Shown here: positions 59,261-64,000 of the stretch, one piece after another
How the letters are laid out: every line of letters begins with the position of its first letter
How positions within the stretch are numbered: position 1 is the first letter of the stretch
NCBI GenBank assembly: GCA_014529385.2
Contig: CM043959.1
Location: 620,001-684,000, forward strand
DNA: 64,000 bases
Origin: Adiantum capillus-veneris
Taxonomy: Eukaryota; Streptophyta; Polypodiopsida; Polypodiales; Pteridaceae
Reading direction: 5' to 3'
The notes under the pieces: generated by a model
Seen by the model: the letters and a program-made list of their open reading frames with translations, nothing else
Told to the model about the DNA's origin: nothing
Databases searched by the model: none
Translations under genes and position numbers: made by a program

Positions 59261-59531
59261 GGGTTGGGTGGTTGCCTACCACTAGGTGTCCTTGCATAAA
59301 GTGGGGATGATCCACCTCCTTGTTATTGGTTGTAGACACTTTTCCTCTATCAACTTTGGAGACATTTTTCCCAAAGATCTGCTCTTGCGGGACCATATTT
59401 TTGCTCCCTAGATAAGATGGGATGAGGTGAGAGGCAGTAGATATTGTAGGGTAGTTTTTTGAAAAATGTCGTGAGTTTCCACAATGATATCACAACCCAG
59501 CAAGATTCCCCGATTTCAAGTAAAACACAAG

Positions 59532-59773
59532 CACTACAAGACGTCTTTAATGTAGCGACGCTCGTAGTGCAACGCTCAGATGGGGAAAAGCTCAGCCTCG
59601 CTATAGGCGTCGCTATGTAACAAAGACTATAGAGACGCTTATAGTGACATTCATAGCGACGCCGACCCTTAAAAATAATTTGAGAGCACCAAAAACTCAG
59701 ATCTGTATATCTGAGTTTCGGTGCTCTCTACACAATAGGATATACCTTTCCCCCCCCCCCCGCCCCCCCCCCC

Positions 59774-59849
<76 letters not shown>

Positions 59850-59908
59850 AGGAGATGAGGGAGAGCGAGGTATGCTCCCTCCCTCTCCTCTCTCTATATT
59901 CCCTTCCC

Positions 59909-59953
<45 letters not shown>

Positions 59954-60037
59954 ACTCTCTCACTCACACACACACACACACACATTGTGTGTATGTGTGT
60001 GTGTGTGCACGTGCACGCGCACGCGGCGTGTGTGTGT

Positions 60038-60086
<49 letters not shown>

Positions 60087-60148
60087 AGTAAGAGAATAGA
60101 AAGAAAGAGAGAGAGAGAGAGAGAGAGAGGTTACAGCGAGGAGAGAAG

Positions 60149-60180
<32 letters not shown>

Positions 60181-60212
60181 AATGAAATGAAATGATATAT
60201 TTAACGTCTTCA
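59532..60212 (+). mobile_element. 5' end of a second, related CACTA element
   Basis: CACTACAAGACG at 59532 is followed by TAGCGACGCTC-type subterminal repeats, the hairpin at 59682-59728, CT and CA microsatellites, and the GAGAGGAGATGAGGGAG .. CTCCCTCCCTCTCCTC palindrome around AGGTATG. This is the same order as 4321-4975. Similarity fades at ATTTAACGTC (about 60209). I find no matching CTTGTAGTG end, HIPP fragment, or transposase to the right, so it is a truncated element or its body has been replaced. An adjacent target duplication cannot be tested. Confidence 0.75.
59753..60180. repeat. Poly-C, (CT)n, (CA)n, (GT)n and (GA)n tracts
   Basis: A C-run with one G (59751-59773), then CT (to about 59810), CA (59811-59846), CT (59910-59960), CA (59965-59984), GT (59988-60008), and three long GA tracts (60040-60180). 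They lie within the second CACTA leader. Confidence 0.85.
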
Positions 60213-62620
60213 AAATGCCAAAATCACTTATGAGACCAATCCGATAAACTCCTTGTGGATCTTATCTAATGTTTGGGTAGAAACATACAAGTGAAGTAAA
60301 GTGGAAGACTAAAATCATCATCAATTTTCAACATTGGGCATTGTTTGAGAAAGTAGTGCATTGGTCGGTGAAGAGCTTCGTCAATGTCCCGCCTTGTAAA
60401 TAGACATAATGTGTGAAGTTAAGGGTTGCCAAAAAAAAATTATGCTCTTTGAGGTCGTACCGATGGAGCTGATGGTAGCAGGTCTTATGGTGTTTTGTAA
60501 GCGGGTTGTTTTTGTCATAATTGGAGCAAACCATAGCCAAATCTTGTGCTTCCCATTTCCCCCTTCTTGCATTTCCTTGCTCAAAGTTTTTGGTGCCAAT
60601 TGTGTGAGTTGTGTGTGCCCCCCGGGCCATTGTATGTGAGGGAGAAAGAGAGAGAGGTGTGTACTTTGCTAAACCGAAATTGATGTGTGTTGTCTGTCAA
60701 TTGTGTGGAGTGTGTCTTCATTGGTAGGCGTTGGTGCACCCAGTGTGAAAACCCTAGCAGAGGACATAGGCAGTGATGTGTATGCTTATAGATGCATGGC
60801 AGAGGGCTAGAACATATGGGAAGATCCTGGACAGATAGGTGGCAACAGAGATATATGCTTTATGTGGGTTTTTAGACCCTAAAGGCTACAAGATGGGCCG
60901 GACAAGGTGGTAGGTGAAGGAGGCTCAAGGTGATGGTTTCTAGCTCAAAATGTAGAGCTTCAAGTGCTAGAGGAGCAAGTCCATATGGCTCATCAAACAG
61001 CACTACAAAGCGAAAGCCATGGCTATTCAAAGTTGATGGTATTTGCCAAATCTGAGACGGACAGAGCAGGTGATTTCAGGTAGTCCAAGTCATTTTGGAG
61101 CTATGGGTGTGTAGTGCTTGATTTATGGAGCCTGCTGGTCTTTTCAGATTGTCGTTTGGAACTTTGAGGTCAAGATACTAGCAAATAAATATTTGTTGGG
61201 GCCTAGTTCTGTGTCGGTTGGTTGCATGGATATATGTGACATCTAAGATTTTGAAGCTTTTCTAGGTTTTGTATGAATTCTATGCAACAAGTAAAGGCCA
61301 TGGGAGTTTACGGCTCGTCAATCCGGGCACCGGGTCGGTCAGATATTAAAGTTTGAAAATGATGGCAGTTGCCGGTCAGGTGGTAGCAAACGGGTTTTTT
61401 AGGCGCATCATTTGAGGGCACGGCAAAGCCAAAATGGTATGAGGTTTGTACAGTTCGTAGCCAACAAAGAGATCTATTGGTTGGAATTTGCGGCTCAATC
61501 ACAGGGTTGGTGTGCACCAAATGGCATCGGATTGAAATGGTGAGAGGAGGAGAATTTTTATGCAATTAAAATTAAGAGTTGGTGAAGTTTTGACCATTGG
61601 GGGGTGATAAAGTGAAGTGTGATCCCACATGATAAGTACGAGGTTGACTTGGTAGAGTACATAAGCACAAGGGGAGACGTGCACTTATGTGTCGTGGTGT
61701 AGGAGTTGAGCTCCGAAGACTATTCACCATGGTGCCTAGAGCGCGCACAGCATTGTTGTGGTTGTGCCTGATGGACATGATGTTGACGTGGGGCGGTACC
61801 TGGTGGTTTTGTTGAAGCAAGTGGCGATAGGCCCGTTATCGATGGCCGTTGACTCTGCAATGGCATGATGATGTGGTAGAGGCCCATCATGCGCTCGACA
61901 AGGGCCTATAACGATGAACCAAAAAAGGGGAGTGCCCCCGCTCAAGAGGGGCCCGTTCTTCCATGTGGGGGTTCTCTTTTCCGAGGTCAGTGAGACGGAG
62001 GACCAAGGGATTCTTGAGCCGAAGTGTGGCTATGGAGTTGGTGTGGAGCTGAAGGGCAACCAGATTTTTGTGTTCTACTTGCCGATGCTTATGCCGGTTA
62101 GGAGCTACAGCTGTATATAGTCGTCTTTGTTGAAAGAAATCCATCATTATTGTGCATCTGTGTCGATTCCCTTTATGCCTTTTCTTCTTTATTGTGTGCA
62201 TCTGGTTTCGGGCGTGTGTAGGTAGTTGTTGTCCCCCCTGATGGTCTGTTGTGCACAGAGAGGTTGAGAGAGGTTGTGTGTGCGGTGAAGGGATTGAATC
62301 GAGCTATACAAGGTGATTGGGCTTTGTTGGTGGTGTCATATTGAGTGTGTGCAAATGGTGGTGTGCAAACGGTGGTGTGGTCGTCGTGAGTTGTGTGAGT
62401 TTTGAAGGTGGACTCTAGTGGATTGGGGTGTGTAGTGATTTTCTTGGGCTATAGAGAGGCAGATTACTTGGGTTTTGGGTGTGTTCCCCTTCCCCCTATC
62501 CATCTTCAAGTTCCCCCGGAGGAGCATTGATGCTCCGATTTGAAGTTTAAAGTGGTGTTTGGAAGCCGACAAACGGTTAGCAGATGGTCAAAATATTTGG
62601 CGGTTGTGTTTAAAGGTAGG
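60213..62620. other. Non-genic stretch, G/T-rich, no gene recognised
   Basis: Frames are short and lack motifs. The strand is G/T-rich with repeated GTGTGTG words from 60600 to 62500. Since a gag remnant starts near 62640 on the plus strand, part of it may be the LTR and leader of a decayed Ty3/gypsy element, but no LTR pair or primer-binding site could be defined. Confidence 0.4.
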
Positions 62621-62639
62621 AGAGATGATGTAGTCAAGC

Positions 62640-63000
62640 TTTGGGCCCATAATTGGAGGTGTTGAAGACCTTGAAGATTGGTTGGCAAATTTTGAATTGT
62701 GGATGATATTGATGCATATGTTGAGACGGATGCGAAAAAGCTGCAAATGGTGTCGTTGCTGATGCGCAGACAAGCAAAGGTTTGGTACAATGATTTGAAG
62801 GGTGATGATCAAAGTTCATGACACGAATTGTGGAGGCAGTTTTTGGAGCAGTTTGGAAAGGTGATTGCCCCGACAGAGGCTGGTGCTAAGTTGAAATTGG
62901 TACACCAAGAAGTAAGTAAGGATTTTTCTATTTTCCTTGAGGAATTTGAAGCTTGTTGGAAGTAGTTAGAATCCATGCATAAACAAGCGCCAAGGGATAA
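62640..63000 (+). mobile_element. Retrotransposon gag remnant
   Basis: The plus strand reads, with frame changes: EDWLANF, then AYVETDAKKLQMVSLLMRRQ, AKVWYNDLKGDDQSS, TGA where Trp is expected, HELWRQFLEQFGKVIAPTEA, GAKLKLVHQEVSKDFSIFLE, EFEACWK. This matches the retrotransposon gag pattern (A..W......W..F...F......L..L.Q...S...F...FE). It fades by 63000. Confidence 0.6.
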
Positions 63001-64000
63001 TGCAAGCACAAAGAGTATCAACTCAACACTCGGATAAATAGATCTCAGCTAAGCATAAACGCATAACTTTATATACAAGTGGTGAGCAAACATTGTGCTC
63101 AAATCACGTCCCACAAGTAGTGATGTTAATCTGACAATTGCATAAATCTATACTTGTAAGCATGTAGAACCTATAACCAATGACTATTTGTAAAATGTAA
63201 GCATTAGACTCACCATTAGAATGTTCGTCAATCAAAAACAATGTATACCATAGATCTACCTATAGCCACTATGAGCATACATAAATCTCACTCCTACGAC
63301 AGAGGATACAAGAGCACTAAAATCCACATCCAAGCTAACAAAATCTATAAAAGTGAGAGTAAATACTTGATCAGTGTTAAAATGGGAGTAAATCAACCAC
63401 TACACCATCCTAGAATCAAATTGCAAATACATGCAACATATGGCAAGAATTTGGGAATAGAGTTTCTCTTATATTTTCAGTAAAATCTCAAATACAACTT
63501 AGTCATTCAAAGTGGCATGCCAAAAAATCATAGAAGTATAAATTAAGCCAACTAGGCACTCTGCTTAAACGAGAGACTCAGACTCTCATCCACAAATGTC
63601 ATACAACGATCAAAAGTGATCAAATGCTCTCCAAACTCAATGAATAGAAGCAAGACATTGTTGTGAGTTCTCACAAAAAGTGCATAAACTTGTCCAAGAC
63701 AAAACCATCTCAATCAAAAATCCACATGTGGCATACATACAACATAAGCATGGCATAAGCTCATTCCCATATGAGTAGCTCTTTGGAAACTCCACATCTC
63801 TGCTATCTGTATACCCGTGAATCCATCACCTACGAGCTATCAAGAGCTCGATTTGTATTAGCATATGCATACATAACATAAATTCCACACATAACGAATG
63901 TGTGTTGGAAACCTCTGTGAAAAACCACACAATCTAAAGCATAAAAGCATCGACGGAATGTTCGTCGGTTAAAAAATGCACAACTTGTAATCTTGCACAC
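63001..64000. other. AT-rich non-genic stretch
   Basis: No coding, RNA or repeat signal that I can support. The longest frame (63241-63483, plus, 80 codons) has no family features. Confidence 0.5.

Noticed and set aside
59644-60213. Long Ser/Leu/His-Thr frames in the second CACTA leader
   Set aside because: Microsatellite translation products.

Overview
The window is land-plant nuclear DNA. It has short AT-rich introns with GT..AG borders, a heavy-metal-associated isoprenylated plant protein (HIPP) fragment, and CACTA, Ty1/copia, Ty3/gypsy and LINE remnants. Some families resemble what I remember from ferns and mosses, so a non-flowering plant is my guess; the sequence does not prove the lineage. 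Nearly every coding stretch is transposon-derived or broken. The best intact reading frames are a TNPA-like CACTA gene (35382-36689, three exons) and a 208-residue protein of unknown function (52949-53575).

Layout. 1-3195: AT-rich DNA with microsatellites and no gene. 3196-3406: probable LTR on the minus strand. 4201-4320: last piece of a host gene, interrupted at 4321. 4321-11776: a CACTA (En/Spm-type) transposon with both ends (CACTACAAGAGG / CCTCTTGTAGTG) and a 3-bp CAG target duplication. Inside its 5' leader it carries a captured HIPP fragment whose C-terminal CaaX box is still readable. 6061-37826: a tandem array of five units. Each unit is the 3' three quarters of the CACTA plus about 530 bp of flanking host gene, and all are joined at the same GAAA microhomology. 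The third unit has a second, internal duplication of 2.8 kb with its own junction at 22178/22179. 37404-41158: the rest of the host gene, a pseudogene with a coiled coil, an acidic DKD-repeat linker and an FCP1/NIF-type HAD phosphatase domain. 42102-45370 (minus): broken, transposase-like gene with Cys motifs and a SDGA..Q / GHGKG.HDGA core. 47866-49225: diverged second copy of part of the host gene, ending near a 32-G run. 51671-52475 (minus): Ty3/gypsy RT-RNase H remnant. 52949-53575 and 55269-55541: intact and broken copies of the same unknown gene. 55620-57797 (minus): copia integrase-RT-RNase H. 57890-59260 (minus): LINE ORF1 and endonuclease. 59532-60212: 5' end of a second, related CACTA element. 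62640-63000: gag remnant.

How it fits together. A CACTA element inserted into an already frameshifted host gene. A microhomology-mediated event then made a transposon-plus-host block tandem. Unequal crossing-over mixed unit types: the fourth unit has a fifth-unit-like left half and a second-unit-like right half. The transposase gene (TNPD/TNP2) is broken in every unit, while the accessory TNPA-like gene is open only in the fifth. The first unit lacks different segments from units 2-5, so no unit carries the complete coding set.
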